Positions 1-8,828 are shown, numbered from the stretch's first letter. The stretch: DNA of 64,000 nucleotides from Ruegeria sp. PrR005 (GCF_010500245.1 NZ_JAAGOX010000011.1:620001-684000); one strand, 5' to 3'. Notes: a model not told the origin generated them from the letters alone. Numbers and translations are program-made.

Positions 1-1240
1 TTACGGCATCGCAGACCCGAAATTCCGCCGCTTCCGCTATGGCGTGCAGGTCAACAGCCTGGGCCTGACCGAACAGCAACCGGAAAACAACGTCTATCGC
101 ATCCTGATCGAGATGCTGGCCGTGACCCTGTCGAAAAAGGCCCGCGCCCGCGCCGTGCAACTGCCCGCCTGGAACGAGGCGCTCGGCCTGCCGCGCCCCT
201 GGGACCAGCAGTGGTCGATGCGGATGCAACAGATCCTGGCCTATGAAACCGATCTGCTGGAATATGGCGATCTGTTCGACGGCAACCCGGTCGTGGATGC
301 CAAGGTCGAAGAGTTGAAGGCAGGCGCGCGCGCAGAACTGGCCAACCTGGACTCGATGGGTGGAGCAGTCGCCTCGATCGAATACATGAAATCCCGTCTG
401 GTCGATTCCAATGCCGAGCGCCTGAACCGGATCGAGCGCAACGAAACCGTGGTGGTCGGTGTCAACCGCTGGACCGAGGGCGAACCCTCGCCCCTGCAAA
501 CCGAGGATGGCGGCATCATGGTCGTCGATCCCGCGGTCGAACAGGAGCAGATCGCGCGGCTCGATACCTGGCGCCGCGACCGGGACGATGCGGCCGTGCA
601 AGCGGCGCTGGCTGCACTGCGCGAGGCCGCGCGCACCGGATCCAACGTGATGGCGCCGTCCATCGCGGCGGCCAAGGCAGGCGTCACCACCGGCGAATGG
701 GCCGAAGAGATGCGCAAGGCCTATGGCACTTATCGCGGCCCGACCGGTGTCTCTGGCTCGGTCTCGAACAAGACCGAAGGTCTCGACACCATCCGCGCCG
801 AGGTCGACGCAGTCAGCGACCGCCTTGGCCGGCGCCTGAAATTCCTTGTGGGCAAACCGGGTCTCGACGGACACTCGAACGGCGCGGAACAGATCGCCTT
901 CCGCGCCCGCGATTGCGGCATGGATATCAGCTATGACGGCATCCGCCTGACGCCTGAGGAAATCGTAAGCGCGGCGCAGGATCAGAATGCCCATGTCGTT
1001 GGCCTGTCGATCCTGTCGGGCAGCCACCTGCCGCTGGTTCAGGACGTCATGGATAGCATGAGAAAAGCCGGGCTGGGCCATATCCCCGTGCTTGTCGGCG
1101 GCATTATTCCCGACGATGATGCCCGGCAACTCAAAGCGATGGGAGTAGCAAAAGTTTATACGCCAAAGGATTTCGAATTGAACTCGATAATGATGGATAT
1201 TGTGACACTGGTCGGCACAAAAGACATCGCGGCAGAGTAA
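1..1240 (+). CDS. ecm: Ethylmalonyl-CoA mutase, C-terminal part (5' end outside window)
   Basis: Adenosylcobalamin-dependent mutase that converts (2R)-ethylmalonyl-CoA to methylsuccinyl-CoA in the ethylmalonyl-CoA pathway of acetyl-CoA assimilation. The frame is open from base 2, so the gene starts before the window. The visible part has the end of the mutase barrel (through the KKARARAVQLPAW region) and a C-terminal B12-binding domain over roughly the last 130 residues with the lower-ligand motif D-x-H-x-x-G (GLDGHSNG). MeaA/Ecm is favoured over methylmalonyl-CoA mutase because mch and mcl2 of the same pathway lie nearby. In Rhodobacter sphaeroides, as I recall, ecm also lies near the suc/sdh genes and next to ccr, so ccr may lie just upstream here. 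Family assignment is firm; substrate is inferred from context. Confidence 0.88.
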   Translation, partial: YGIADPKFRRFRYGVQVNSLGLTEQQPENNVYRILIEMLAVTLSKKARARAVQLPAWNEALGLPRPWDQQWSMRMQQILAYETDLLEYGDLFDGNPVVDAKVEELKAGARAELANLDSMGGAVASIEYMKSRLVDSNAERLNRIERNETVVVGVNRWTEGEPSPLQTEDGGIMVVDPAVEQEQIARLDTWRRDRDDAAVQAALAALREAARTGSNVMAPSIAAAKAGVTTGEWAEEMRKAYGTYRGPTGVSGSVSNKTEGLDTIRAEVDAVSDRLGRRLKFLVGKPGLDGHSNGAEQIAFRARDCGMDISYDGIRLTPEEIVSAAQDQNAHVVGLSILSGSHLPLVQDVMDSMRKAGLGHIPVLVGGIIPDDDARQLKAMGVAKVYTPKDFELNSIMMDIVTLVGTKDIAAE

Positions 1241-1293
1241 TTTCTCTGTTTCTCCAAAATATGTTGCTGAAGTGCGTCTTAAACTGTGCTTAA

Positions 1294-1317
1294 CGTGGCG
1301 CTAATAGCGCTACGTTT
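1294..1317 (+). terminator. Possible hairpin terminator after ecm
   Basis: A 9-bp inverted repeat, CGTGGCGCT / AGCGCTACG with a 3-nt loop and one G-T type mismatch, is followed by only TTT. It lies 54 bp after the ecm stop and 40 bp before the next start. It may be a weak terminator or an operator for the H-NS-like gene. Confidence 0.4.
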
Positions 1318-1356
1318 GGAGCGTTATATAAATAACACAAAAAGACGGAGACCAGA

Positions 1357-1674
1357 ATGGGAATCGACCTTACCGGCATGTCTCGTAAGGAACTGGTAGC
1401 GCTTCGGGCGAAACTGGATTCAGCGATAAAAGAAGCCGAACAAAAGGAACGGCAGGAAGCCCTGAAAGCCGCCGAGAAGGCCGCGGCCGAATTCGGCTTT
1501 TCTCTGGCAGAGTTGGCCAGCGAGCCGCGCAAGTCGACAAAGGGAACCAAAGCGACAGCGAAATACCGCAACCCTGCCGACCCGGAACAGACCTGGTCGG
1601 GCCGCGGGCGGAAACCCCAGTGGATTCACGACGCCCTCCATTCCGGTGCCGATATTTCCGATCTGGAAATCTGA
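1357..1674 (+). CDS. H-NS family nucleoid-associated protein
   Basis: Small DNA-binding protein of 105 residues. The N-terminal half is a charged, coiled-coil-like oligomerisation region (LVALRAKLDSAIKEAEQ onwards). The C-terminal half carries the H-NS/HvrA-type DNA-binding core KYRNPADPEQTWSGRGRKPQW, with the R-G-R loop that inserts into the minor groove. The start ATG follows a GGAGA sequence. HvrA-type relatives in Rhodobacter regulate photosynthesis and nitrogen-fixation genes, but nothing here indicates a specific target. It lies 18 bp before deoD and may be cotranscribed with it. Confidence 0.88.
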   Translation: MGIDLTGMSRKELVALRAKLDSAIKEAEQKERQEALKAAEKAAAEFGFSLAELASEPRKSTKGTKATAKYRNPADPEQTWSGRGRKPQWIHDALHSGADISDLEI

Positions 1675-1692
1675 ACTGGAAACCGCCCGGAA

Positions 1693-2400
1693 ATGACAAT
1701 TCACATTGGCGCTGAAAAAGAAGACATCGCTGAAACGGTGTTGCTCCCCGGTGATCCCTATCGGGCGAAATGGGCTGCCGAAACTTTTCTGACCGATGTC
1801 AAACTGGTCAACCAGGTACGCGGAATGCTTGGGTTTACCGGTTTCTGGAACGGGAACCGCGTAACATTTCACGGGTCCGGCATGGGAATGCCGTCGCTGT
1901 CGATTTATGTCAACGAGTTGATCCGCGACTATGGCGCTCGGACCCTGATCCGCATCGGCTCATGCGGCGGCATGCAGAACAGCGTGGCGGTTCGCGATGT
2001 GATCCTGGCAATGACAGCCTCGACCCTCAGCACCCCGTCACGCGGGATATTCCGCGACTTGAACTATGCACCTTGCGCAGATTGGTCTTTGCTCAACGCC
2101 GCGGCCAAAGCGGCCGAAAAACGCGGGGTGAAAACTCATGTCGGCGGGATCTATTCGTCCGATGTGTTCTACGACGAGCGGCCCGACCTGAACGAACAGA
2201 TGGTTCGGCACGGCATTCTCGGCGTCGAGATGGAAGCGGCCGAACTCTATATCCTGGCAGCCCGTCACAAATGCCGGGCCCTGGCGGTTCTGACTGTTTC
2301 CGATCACCTGCTCACGGGCGAGGCGCTGCCCAGCGCCGATCGCGAATCCAGCTTTGGCGACATGGTCCAGATCGCGCTCAACGCGGCATTCCCGTCCTGA
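1693..2400 (+). CDS. deoD: Purine-nucleoside phosphorylase, DeoD type
   Basis: Cytosolic enzyme that splits purine (deoxy)nucleosides with phosphate into base and (deoxy)ribose-1-phosphate for salvage. At 235 residues it has the length of the hexameric DeoD family. Recognisable elements are the phosphate-binding [11 protein letters not shown] near the N-terminus, the RIGSCGG glycine motif, the [10 protein letters not shown] substrate-site motif and TVSDHL with the catalytic Asp near the C-terminus. It lies 18 bp downstream of the H-NS-like gene and faces the DUF1989 gene convergently. Confidence 0.93.
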   Translation: MTIHIGAEKEDIAETVLLPGDPYRAKWAAETFLTDVKLVNQVRGMLGFTGFWNGNRVTFHGSGMGMPSLSIYVNELIRDYGARTLIRIGSCGGMQNSVAVRDVILAMTASTLSTPSRGIFRDLNYAPCADWSLLNAAAKAAEKRGVKTHVGGIYSSDVFYDERPDLNEQMVRHGILGVEMEAAELYILAARHKCRALAVLTVSDHLLTGEALPSADRESSFGDMVQIALNAAFPS

Positions 2401-2413
2401 CACCCAACAGACC

Positions 2414-2437
2414 GGGCGCGGCCCTGGGGCCGTGCCC
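2414..2437. terminator. GC-rich hairpin between convergent genes
   Basis: GGGCGCGGCCC pairs imperfectly with GGGCCGTGCCC around a TG loop in the 42 bp between deoD and the convergent DUF1989 gene. There is no T-tract, so terminator function is only suggested by position. Confidence 0.35.
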
Positions 2438-2442
2438 GTCCT

Positions 2443-3288
2443 TCAGCGTCCGTGGCTGCGGTCATAGGCGTTGACCGGCGGTTCCGACCAGCCGTCCAAG
2501 GCGCCTGGCACCGGCGCAAAGATCTCCACCAGCAAGGGATGGCAGGCGGCCGTGTCCGACGAGTGTTCGGACGAACAATCGCCCCCGGGACAGGCGCTCA
2601 GATTGCCCAGCAGGTCGATCTCGGCAAAGAAATCCAGGTAGTCGCCCGGCCGCACCGGTGATGCCTTCATGAAATACTGCCCCGTATCGCGGGTAAATCC
2701 GGTGCACATAAAAACGTTCAATACGTCATGCACCAGCATTTCCGCCTCGCTCAGCGGCAGGCCGGTATGGTCGGCCAGGGACCGCGTCAGGTTCGAATGA
2801 CAGCAATGGTGATAATGACCCCCGGCCAGCAGATTGCCGGTATAGGGATCACAGCGGGTGCCGATGACATCGTGAACCGAGCCGCCAAATGGGTCGATGC
2901 CATACCATCCCAGAGTATCCTCGATAATGGTCGCCATCGGGCGCAGATAGGGCAGGTTCGACCACAGCCGCTCCCCAGTCGTGACATGTGTCCCGTGCAG
3001 CGCACGGGTCTTGCCCGAAAAGAACCGCTCTTTCAGGTCATGCAGATTATGCAGGTTCAAATCGCCCACCTGCGGCCCCTCGACCGAACTTATGCGAAAG
3101 AACTGCCCCGCCTTCACCTCGAAACACCGACCCTCGCGCGGCGGAACCAGGACCTCCCCGACTTTCCCGGCCGTCGCCCGCGCAGAATGGTACAACCCCA
3201 GATCGGGCACGGGCAGTGTATCGATGGGATAGCAGATCACCGGCGAAATCGCGCGGCGGGCTTCGGCGTCAGGGGGCGCTTGGGTCAT
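2443..3288 (-). CDS. DUF1989 (urea carboxylase-associated) family protein
   Basis: 281-residue protein of the DUF1989 family, whose members were named after partners of urea carboxylase/urea amidolyase operons; their function is unknown. Conserved family features are visible: an N-terminal beta-rich half (PPREGRCFEVKAGQFFRI), the GDLNLHNLHD segment, a His/Cys-rich GGHYHHCCHSN block that could bind metal, and a Cys-rich C-terminal stretch. No urea carboxylase genes are present in the window. The nearest upstream gene in the same direction is an ornithine decarboxylase, so a link to nitrogen or polyamine metabolism is possible but unproven. Confidence 0.8.
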   Translation of the reverse strand: MTQAPPDAEARRAISPVICYPIDTLPVPDLGLYHSARATAGKVGEVLVPPREGRCFEVKAGQFFRISSVEGPQVGDLNLHNLHDLKERFFSGKTRALHGTHVTTGERLWSNLPYLRPMATIIEDTLGWYGIDPFGGSVHDVIGTRCDPYTGNLLAGGHYHHCCHSNLTRSLADHTGLPLSEAEMLVHDVLNVFMCTGFTRDTGQYFMKASPVRPGDYLDFFAEIDLLGNLSACPGGDCSSEHSSDTAACHPLLVEIFAPVPGALDGWSEPPVNAYDRSHGR

Positions 3289-3330
3289 GGGGGATCACCT
3301 GTCAGTTGTCCCCCCATAAAGCCGCCCCGC

Positions 3331-3358
3331 AGTCGGCGACGCAAGGCCGTCGCCGACT
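3331..3358 (-). terminator. Hairpin after ornithine decarboxylase
   Basis: A perfect 10-bp inverted repeat, AGTCGGCGAC / GTCGCCGACT, with an 8-nt loop begins 8 bp beyond the stop codon of the decarboxylase gene. No strong T-tract follows on the minus strand, so termination may be inefficient. Confidence 0.55.
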
Positions 3359-3366
3359 TGGAGCCT

Positions 3367-4536
3367 TCAGATCGCGACAACGTCAAGCGGCGGGAAGCCG
3401 TTGAAGCCGACGCTGGCATAGGTTGAGGTGTAAGCGCCGCAATTGCGGATCACTATCCGGTCACCGGCGCGCAGACCCACGGGCAACTGCACCGGTTTCT
3501 TTTCGTAGAGCACATCGGCGCTGTCGCACGACGGACCGGCCAGAATGCAGGGACCGGTTGCCTCGTGCTCACGCTCGGTCAGGAACTGATAGCGGATCGC
3601 CTCGTCCATGGTTTCGGCCAGACCCGAGAACTTGCCGATGTCCAGATAGACCCAGCGATGCAGGTCGTTGGTGGATTTGCGCGACACCAGCAATACCTCG
3701 GCGGCAATAGCACCGGCTTCGGCCACCATGCCCCGGCCCGGTTCGGCCATGACATGGGGAACATCGCCGAACCGGTCGCGCACCAGGCGGATCACCTCGG
3801 CGGCATACAGCTCGGGCGCATCCACTTCCTGACCGTAGAAGGCCGGAAAGCCACCGCCGATATTCAGCAGGCTCAGGCGATGGCCTGCGTCGCGGGCCGC
3901 ATGCCAGACGGCGGCGACCTGATCCAGCACCGGCACCCACATCTGGGCACGGCGGGTTTGCGAACCGACGTGGAACGACAGACCAACCGGCTTCAACCCG
4001 ACGGAACGCGCATAATCGAGCACAGCAATTGCCTTGTCAGGCGCACAGCCGAACTTGCGGCTCAGCGGCCAGTCGGCCTCGCAGGCTTCGACGATCATCC
4101 GGATATAGACCTGCGCACCCGGTGCATGCGCTGCGATCTTGTCCAGCTCGTCCTCGGCATCCGCCGCAAAAAGCGTTACCCCAACCGCATGCGCCCAGGC
4201 GATATCGGCCGGTTTCTTGACCGTGTTGCCAAAGGAAATCCGCTCTGCCGAAGCACCGGCGGCAAGGCACAGCTCGATCTCGGCGCGCGAGGCGGCATCG
4301 AAATTGCTGCCCAGCCCAACCAACGTTTCAAGGATCTCGGGCAGCGGGTTGGCCTTGACCGCATAGTGGATACGCGCACGACCCAGCCCCTGCGCCAGTG
4401 CGGCGAACTGGCGGGCTACGGCCTCGGTGTCAATCACCAGTGTCGGCCGCTCAAAACGGTTGGTCAGGGCAAAAACTTCGGCGCGGGACAGAGTCGCGCC
4501 TTCGCGGGCCAAAAGCCCGGTTACGAGAGCGTTCAT
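3367..4536 (-). CDS. Ornithine decarboxylase (PLP-dependent, alanine-racemase fold)
   Basis: Decarboxylates ornithine (possibly also lysine) to putrescine, the first step of polyamine synthesis, in the cytosol. The fold-type III domain carries the PLP lysine in HYAVKANP (about K61), the glycine-rich GGGFP phosphate site, EPGRG, and the C-terminal GPSCDSADV with the catalytic Cys contributed across the dimer. Length (389 residues) matches the eukaryotic-like/alphaproteobacterial ODC group. The start at MNALV was chosen because GGAG lies 6 bp before it; an in-frame ATG two codons upstream would overlap that site. Arginine decarboxylase or carboxynorspermidine enzymes are less likely because of the C-terminal motif spacing. 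Confidence 0.88.
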   Translation of the reverse strand: MNALVTGLLAREGATLSRAEVFALTNRFERPTLVIDTEAVARQFAALAQGLGRARIHYAVKANPLPEILETLVGLGSNFDAASRAEIELCLAAGASAERISFGNTVKKPADIAWAHAVGVTLFAADAEDELDKIAAHAPGAQVYIRMIVEACEADWPLSRKFGCAPDKAIAVLDYARSVGLKPVGLSFHVGSQTRRAQMWVPVLDQVAAVWHAARDAGHRLSLLNIGGGFPAFYGQEVDAPELYAAEVIRLVRDRFGDVPHVMAEPGRGMVAEAGAIAAEVLLVSRKSTNDLHRWVYLDIGKFSGLAETMDEAIRYQFLTEREHEATGPCILAGPSCDSADVLYEKKPVQLPVGLRAGDRIVIRNCGAYTSTYASVGFNGFPPLDVVAI

Positions 4537-4685
4537 GGTCATCTCCAACAAGCACGGTCAATGCCGTGAGGCTAAGGTGGAGACGTTACCGTCGCTGCGT
4601 AACCATAGGGTGCGTCCCTTACGACAGAGGCGCGTGCGTTGGCGTCTTAAAACCGCATATCGGGCCATCTTTGAGTCGTTTCAAG

Positions 4686-4715
4686 AAAAAATTTCTCAGC
4701 CCGCAGAAATTTTTT
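4686..4715 (-). terminator. AT-rich perfect hairpin, likely terminator
   Basis: AAAAAATTTCT and AGAAATTTTTT form a perfect 11-bp inverted repeat around an 8-nt CAGCCCGC loop directly at the stop codon of the 68-residue ORF. The run of T in the second arm fits an intrinsic terminator on the minus strand, and it can work in both directions. It stands out in GC-rich surroundings. Confidence 0.6.
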
Positions 4716-4921
4716 CACTGACCCCGATTCAGTATTTGAACGCAACAGGTTGGGGACTTATCCACAGGGCCGCTGATGCGTCCGCCGCAAAATGCACAAG
4801 CCCATTCACCGGCATCGCGATCCAATCGCCACCGGCAGTTTCGGGTCAGGGTCGTTGTACGCGCGCGCCACAGGAAATAGCCAAAAACCCCTAGCGCCAG
4901 AATGAGAAGAAGGACGGGCAT
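4715..4921 (-). CDS. Small membrane-anchored zinc-ribbon-like protein
   Basis: 68 residues. An N-terminal hydrophobic segment (MPVLLLILALGVFGYFLW) is followed by a basic stretch and a soluble tail with cysteines at about 29, 42, 45, 59 and 60 (C-x12-C-x2-C-x13-C-C), a spacing that could bind zinc. The start codon is preceded by AGGACGGGG. Similar short CRWR-DR-W-C-x2-C proteins are, to my memory, conserved hypotheticals in Rhodobacteraceae. Function unknown. Confidence 0.6.
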   Translation of the reverse strand: MPVLLLILALGVFGYFLWRARTTTLTRNCRWRLDRDAGEWACAFCGGRISGPVDKSPTCCVQILNRGQ

Positions 4922-4964
4922 GACCCCGTCCTATCGGTCTGGAGTCGTGCTGGCAACACGTGCC

Positions 4965-5120
4965 TCAGGCGGCATTGGCGTATTGGAACAACTCCAACTG
5001 CTCTTCACGCTGCACCGGCTGCTTCTCCGGTGTGTAATAGGCCCAGGCCTGCTCCAGCATGGCGAGCGCCTCTTGTGCGGGGCTGCGGCGCGTGTCGGCG
5101 GGTTTGATTACGGCGTTCAT
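4965..5120 (-). CDS. Small conserved hypothetical protein (51 residues)
   Basis: MNAVIKPADTRRSPAQEALA begins a 51-residue soluble, acidic-tailed protein with an EALAMLEQAWAYYTPEK helix. The chosen ATG is 8 bp after AAGGA; the frame remains open further upstream but without a better ribosome site. No family is recognised. It lies between sdhB and the 68-residue ORF in the same orientation, separated from sdhB by a strong terminator. Confidence 0.5.
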   Translation of the reverse strand: MNAVIKPADTRRSPAQEALAMLEQAWAYYTPEKQPVQREEQLELFQYANAA

Positions 5121-5244
5121 GGGCGTCATCCTTGTTTCAGATTTGGCCCCTCCCTGCGGCACAACCTAAGTTCGAAACAGGGCGAATGCATCGCACAGTT
5201 GCGCAGGCTCGACATGCAGAAAAAGCAAGGCTGTTCGCGCCCTG

Positions 5245-5275
5245 AAAAAGAAACAGGCCCGCCAGAGGCGGGCCC
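5245..5275 (-). terminator. Intrinsic terminator of the sdh operon
   Basis: On the minus strand GGCCCGCC / GGCGGGCC (8-bp perfect stem, 3-nt loop; plus-strand bases 5256-5274) is followed by TGTTTCTTTTT. It lies 25 bp after the sdhB stop codon. Confidence 0.88.
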
Positions 5276-5299
5276 GCTAAAACGTTCTAAGACCGGAGG

Positions 5300-6076
5300 T
5301 CAGACAGTCCGTTCGACCATCATCTTCTTGATCTCGGCAATCGCCTTGGCCGGGTTCAGCCCTTTGGGGCAGGTCTTGGCGCAGTTCATGATCGTATGGC
5401 AGCGGTACAGCTTGAACGGGTCTTCCAGGTCGTCCAGGCGCTCGCCCGTCGCCTCGTCCCGGCTGTCGATGATCCAGCGATAGGCATGCAGCAGGGCGGC
5501 AGGGCCGAGGTAGCGGTCGCTGTTCCACCAGTAGCTGGGGCACGAGGTCGAACAGGACGCGCACATCACGCATTCATAAAGGCCATCCAGCTTCTTGCGA
5601 TCCTCGATGGACTGTTTCCACTCCTTGGCCGGGCGGTTGGTCTTGGTTTCCAGCCAGGGCATAATCGACGCGTGCTGCGCATAGAAATGCGTCAGGTCGG
5701 GGATCAGGTCCTTGACCACCGGCATATGCGGCAGCGGATAGATCTTCACGTCGCCCTTGATCTCGTCCATGCCATAGATACAGGCCAGGGTGTTGATCCC
5801 GTCGATGTTCATCGCGCAAGAGCCACAGATCCCCTCGCGGCACGACCGGCGAAAGGTCAGCGTCGGGTCGATCTTGTTCTTGATGTAGATCAGCGCATCC
5901 AGAACCATCGGCCCGCAATCGTCCATGTCGACGAAATAGGTATCGACCCGCGGGTTTTGCCCGTCATCCGGGTTCCAGCGATAGATCTGGAACTTGCGTA
6001 TGTTCTTTCCCTCGGGCTTGGGCCAGGTCTTGCCCGTGGTGATGCGAGAGTTCTTGGGGAGTCTGAATTCAGCCAT
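5300..6076 (-). CDS. sdhB: Succinate dehydrogenase iron-sulfur subunit
   Basis: Electron-transfer subunit of complex II; carries electrons from SdhA FAD to ubiquinone. The N-terminal ferredoxin domain has CREGICGSC plus a later Cys for [2Fe-2S]. The C-terminal domain has CASCSTSCP and the [17 protein letters not shown] block for the [4Fe-4S] and [3Fe-4S] clusters, the latter continuing into a conserved [13 protein letters not shown] end. 258 residues, usual length. The ATG follows GGAG. It is last in the sdhCDAB order, 12 bp after sdhA. Confidence 0.97.
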   Translation of the reverse strand: MAEFRLPKNSRITTGKTWPKPEGKNIRKFQIYRWNPDDGQNPRVDTYFVDMDDCGPMVLDALIYIKNKIDPTLTFRRSCREGICGSCAMNIDGINTLACIYGMDEIKGDVKIYPLPHMPVVKDLIPDLTHFYAQHASIMPWLETKTNRPAKEWKQSIEDRKKLDGLYECVMCASCSTSCPSYWWNSDRYLGPAALLHAYRWIIDSRDEATGERLDDLEDPFKLYRCHTIMNCAKTCPKGLNPAKAIAEIKKMMVERTV

Positions 6077-6088
6077 GGGTCCGTCTCC

Positions 6089-7894
6089 TTAGAACGTCCG
6101 CGCCTTGGGCGCGATTCTCTTCAGGCTGATGCCACCTTGCTCTTCGGTGGTCAGCGGATCGACAACAACCGGACGATAGCTCAGATCCACCTTGTTGCCC
6201 TTGACACGGGACACGGTGTGAACGCGCCAGTTCTCGTCATCGCGGGTGGTGAAATCCTCGTGCGCATGGGCGCCCCGGCTTTCCTTGCGTGCCTCGGCGC
6301 CGACGATGGTGGCCAGTGCGTTCGGCATCAGGTTGGTCAGCTCCAGCGTTTCCATCAGGTCGCTGTTCCAGACCAGGCTGCGGTCGGACACGCTCAGGTC
6401 ATCCATCTTGGCAGCAATCGCGGTCATCTTCTCGACGCCTTCGGCCATGGTCTTGGCGGTGCGGAACACGGCGGCGTCGGCCTGCATCGTCTTCTGCATC
6501 TCCAGCCGCAGCTCGGCGGTGGCAATGTTGCCCTTGGCATGGCGCAGCCCGTCGAACCGGTCGAACGCCCTTTCGATCGAAGCCATGTTCAGCACCGGGT
6601 TCGATGCATCGCGGTCCACGACCTTGCCGGCCCGGATCGCGGCCGCACGACCGAACACAACCAGGTCGATCAGCGAGTTCGACCCAAGCCGGTTCGCCCC
6701 GTGAACGCTGGCACAGCCCGCCTCGCCCACGGCCATCAGGCCCGGAACAACCGCGTTCGGGTCAGCGGCGGTCGGGTTCAGAACCTCACCCCAGTAGTTG
6801 GTCGGAATGCCGCCCATGTTGTAATGCACGGTCGGCAGAACCGGGATCGGTTCCTTGGTCACGTCCACACCGGCAAAGATCTTGGCGCTTTCCGAGATAC
6901 CCGGCAGCCGTTCCGCCAGCGCCTCGGCCGGCAGGTGGCTCAGGTTCAGGTGGATATGGTCGCCATCCTTGCCCACGCCGCGGCCTTCGCGGATTTCCAT
7001 GGTCATAGAACGGCTGACATAGTCGCGCGGCGCCAGGTCCTTGTACTGGGGCGCATAACGCTCCATGAACCGCTCGCCTTCGGAGTTGGTCAGGTAACCG
7101 CCCTCGCCCCGCGCGCCTTCGGTGATCAGGCAGCCCGAACCGTAAATCCCGGTCGGGTGGAACTGCACGAATTCCATGTCTTGCAGCGCAAGGCCCGCAC
7201 GGGCCACCATGCCGCCACCGTCGCCGGTGCAGGTATGCGCCGAAGTGGCGGAAAAATAGGCGCGGCCATAACCGCCAGTCGCCAACACCACCATCTTGGC
7301 GTTGAACACATGCATGGTGCCGTCATCCAGCTTCCAGCAGACAACGCCCTGGCACTGCCCATCCTCGGACATGATCAGGTCGATGGCGAAATACTCGATG
7401 TAGAATTCCGCGTTGTTCTTCAGCGACTGGCCATAAAGCGTGTGCAGGATCGCGTGGCCGGTCCGGTCCGCCGCCGCACAGGTGCGCTGCACTGCCGGGC
7501 CTTCGCCAAACTCGGTCGTATGCCCGCCAAACGGGCGCTGATAGATCTTGCCCTCTTCGGTACGCGAGAACGGCACACCGTAATGTTCCAGCTCATACAC
7601 CGCCTTGGGCGCCTCGCGGGCGAGGTATTCCATCGCGTCGGTATCGCCCAGCCAGTCCGACCCCTTGACGGTATCGTACATGTGCCACTGCCAGTGGTCC
7701 GGCCCCATGTTCGACAGCGACGCGGCGATCCCGCCCTGCGCGGCCACGGTGTGCGAGCGGGTCGGGAACACCTTGGTCACACAAGCGGTGCGCAGCCCCT
7801 GTTCGGCCATGCCCAGCGTTGCGCGCAGACCGGCCCCACCGGCGCCGACCACGACAACGTCATATTCGTGCGTTTCGTATGCGTAAGCAGCCAT
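6089..7894 (-). CDS. sdhA: Succinate dehydrogenase flavoprotein subunit
   Basis: Catalytic subunit of complex II: succinate to fumarate with covalently bound FAD, on the cytoplasmic face of the membrane. It shows the FAD Rossmann motif [19 protein letters not shown] near the N-terminus, the FAD-attachment His in [10 protein letters not shown], the substrate-site residues in HPTGIYG and EGARGEGG, and [13 protein letters not shown] near residue 400. 601 residues from the ATG chosen here, which lies 10 bp after GGAG; a TTG three codons upstream is possible but less likely. Sits between sdhD and sdhB. Confidence 0.97.
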   Translation of the reverse strand: MAAYAYETHEYDVVVVGAGGAGLRATLGMAEQGLRTACVTKVFPTRSHTVAAQGGIAASLSNMGPDHWQWHMYDTVKGSDWLGDTDAMEYLAREAPKAVYELEHYGVPFSRTEEGKIYQRPFGGHTTEFGEGPAVQRTCAAADRTGHAILHTLYGQSLKNNAEFYIEYFAIDLIMSEDGQCQGVVCWKLDDGTMHVFNAKMVVLATGGYGRAYFSATSAHTCTGDGGGMVARAGLALQDMEFVQFHPTGIYGSGCLITEGARGEGGYLTNSEGERFMERYAPQYKDLAPRDYVSRSMTMEIREGRGVGKDGDHIHLNLSHLPAEALAERLPGISESAKIFAGVDVTKEPIPVLPTVHYNMGGIPTNYWGEVLNPTAADPNAVVPGLMAVGEAGCASVHGANRLGSNSLIDLVVFGRAAAIRAGKVVDRDASNPVLNMASIERAFDRFDGLRHAKGNIATAELRLEMQKTMQADAAVFRTAKTMAEGVEKMTAIAAKMDDLSVSDRSLVWNSDLMETLELTNLMPNALATIVGAEARKESRGAHAHEDFTTRDDENWRVHTVSRVKGNKVDLSYRPVVVDPLTTEEQGGISLKRIAPKARTF

Positions 7895-7912
7895 TGTATC
7901 CAAGCTCCGGTC

Positions 7913-8284
7913 TTAAAGTGCGATGCGCGCGATGGCGAAAAGGCCGGTCGCGGCAGCGGCATAGGAAAGGCAGATCACCAGGATGATCAGAACCTTCTGC
8001 ATCAGCCCGTGCACATAGTCCTCGATCATCACCTGGGCGCCGTCGGCGAAATGCTTGAAGCCGACAACCAGCGTCAGGGCGGCCACAATCGCCGGGAACG
8101 GGCGCGAGAAGTATTCCAGTACCGCTTGGTGCGGCTCACCCAGCATCGGGCCAAAGGTAAAGACGAACAGCGGCATCAGCAGCAGCAGCGCCACGGCCTG
8201 TACCTTCATCATCCAGAAATGGTGCACGCCCGATTTGGCCGAACCCATGCCAACGGCGCGTTTACGGTCGGTAAGATAACGCAT
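7913..8284 (-). CDS. sdhD: Succinate dehydrogenase membrane anchor subunit SdhD
   Basis: 123-residue hydrophobic anchor with three predicted membrane helices (about 25-45, 60-80 and 95-118). The order HxxxG/H-F-A-D-G (GFKHFADGAQVMIEDYVHG) in the middle resembles the SdhD heme/quinone region. Family members are poorly conserved, so the assignment rests mainly on topology, length and position between sdhC and sdhA. Confidence 0.9.
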   Translation of the reverse strand: MRYLTDRKRAVGMGSAKSGVHHFWMMKVQAVALLLLMPLFVFTFGPMLGEPHQAVLEYFSRPFPAIVAALTLVVGFKHFADGAQVMIEDYVHGLMQKVLIILVICLSYAAAATGLFAIARIAL

Positions 8285-8296
8285 CTTCGGCCTCCG

Positions 8297-8683
8297 TTAT
8301 GCGATGACCAAGAGGGTCACGAGTGTCAGGACAAAAGAGCCGATCACAACGGCCCAACCCAGTTTCTCGGCTGTCGGCAGGTCCAGACCCAGGGCATAGT
8401 CCCAGATCAGGTGCCGGATACCCGCCAGGGTGTGATACCACAGCCCCCAGAGCGAGGCCGCCATGACCAGATCGCCGAGAAGCGAGGTGATGACCCCGTC
8501 GGCAACGGCGAAATACTCGGGCGAGGTCGCGGCCGCGAGAAACCACCAGACAATCAGCAGCGCGGCAAGGATCAGCGCGTTGCCGGTAATCCGGGTCAGG
8601 ATCGAAGTGACAGAGGTCAGCTGCGGACGATAAATCGACAGATGCGGCGAAAGCGGGCGGTTGCCCCGATTGACATCGGCCAT
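8297..8683 (-). CDS. sdhC: Succinate dehydrogenase cytochrome b556 subunit SdhC
   Basis: 128-residue membrane subunit that anchors complex II and provides heme and quinone sites. The N-terminal signature SPHLSIYRPQLTSVTSILTR is diagnostic (the usual His of the SIxHR motif is Thr here, while Arg is kept). The heme-ligand region HTLAGIRHLIWD follows and there are three membrane helices. ATG is preceded by AAAGGAGC. It is the first gene of the operon; a twin-palindrome operator lies about 115 bp upstream. Confidence 0.95.
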   Translation of the reverse strand: MADVNRGNRPLSPHLSIYRPQLTSVTSILTRITGNALILAALLIVWWFLAAATSPEYFAVADGVITSLLGDLVMAASLWGLWYHTLAGIRHLIWDYALGLDLPTAEKLGWAVVIGSFVLTLVTLLVIA

Positions 8684-8794
8684 GGTGGCTCCTTTCCGTT
8701 GGCTGCGCTTGGTTTTACCGGTTTTTTTCGATCTGTCACGCGCTGCAACTGCAAAATGGCGCGGTTTTTTGTCCTTGCCACCCAGAATTTCGCT

Positions 8795-8828
8795 TTTGTG
8801 ATCACGCAAATAAACAGCGTGATCACAT
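8795..8828 (-). promoter_or_regulatory. Twin GTGATCAC operator upstream of sdhC
   Basis: Two perfect 8-bp palindromes GTGATCAC at 8798-8805 and 8819-8826, exactly 21 bp apart (two helical turns). Read toward sdhC the outer context is ATGTGATCAC, 13 bp, GTGATCACAAA, which matches the arrangement before sucC almost base for base. The gene-proximal palindrome is 114 bp from the sdhC start. This is seen directly; the regulator is unknown. Confidence 0.8.

Noticed and set aside
4758-4766. A perfect DnaA box TTATCCACA
   Set aside because: It is single, lies inside the coding sequence of the 68-residue ORF, and there is no cluster of boxes or AT-rich unwinding region, so there is no reason to call an origin.
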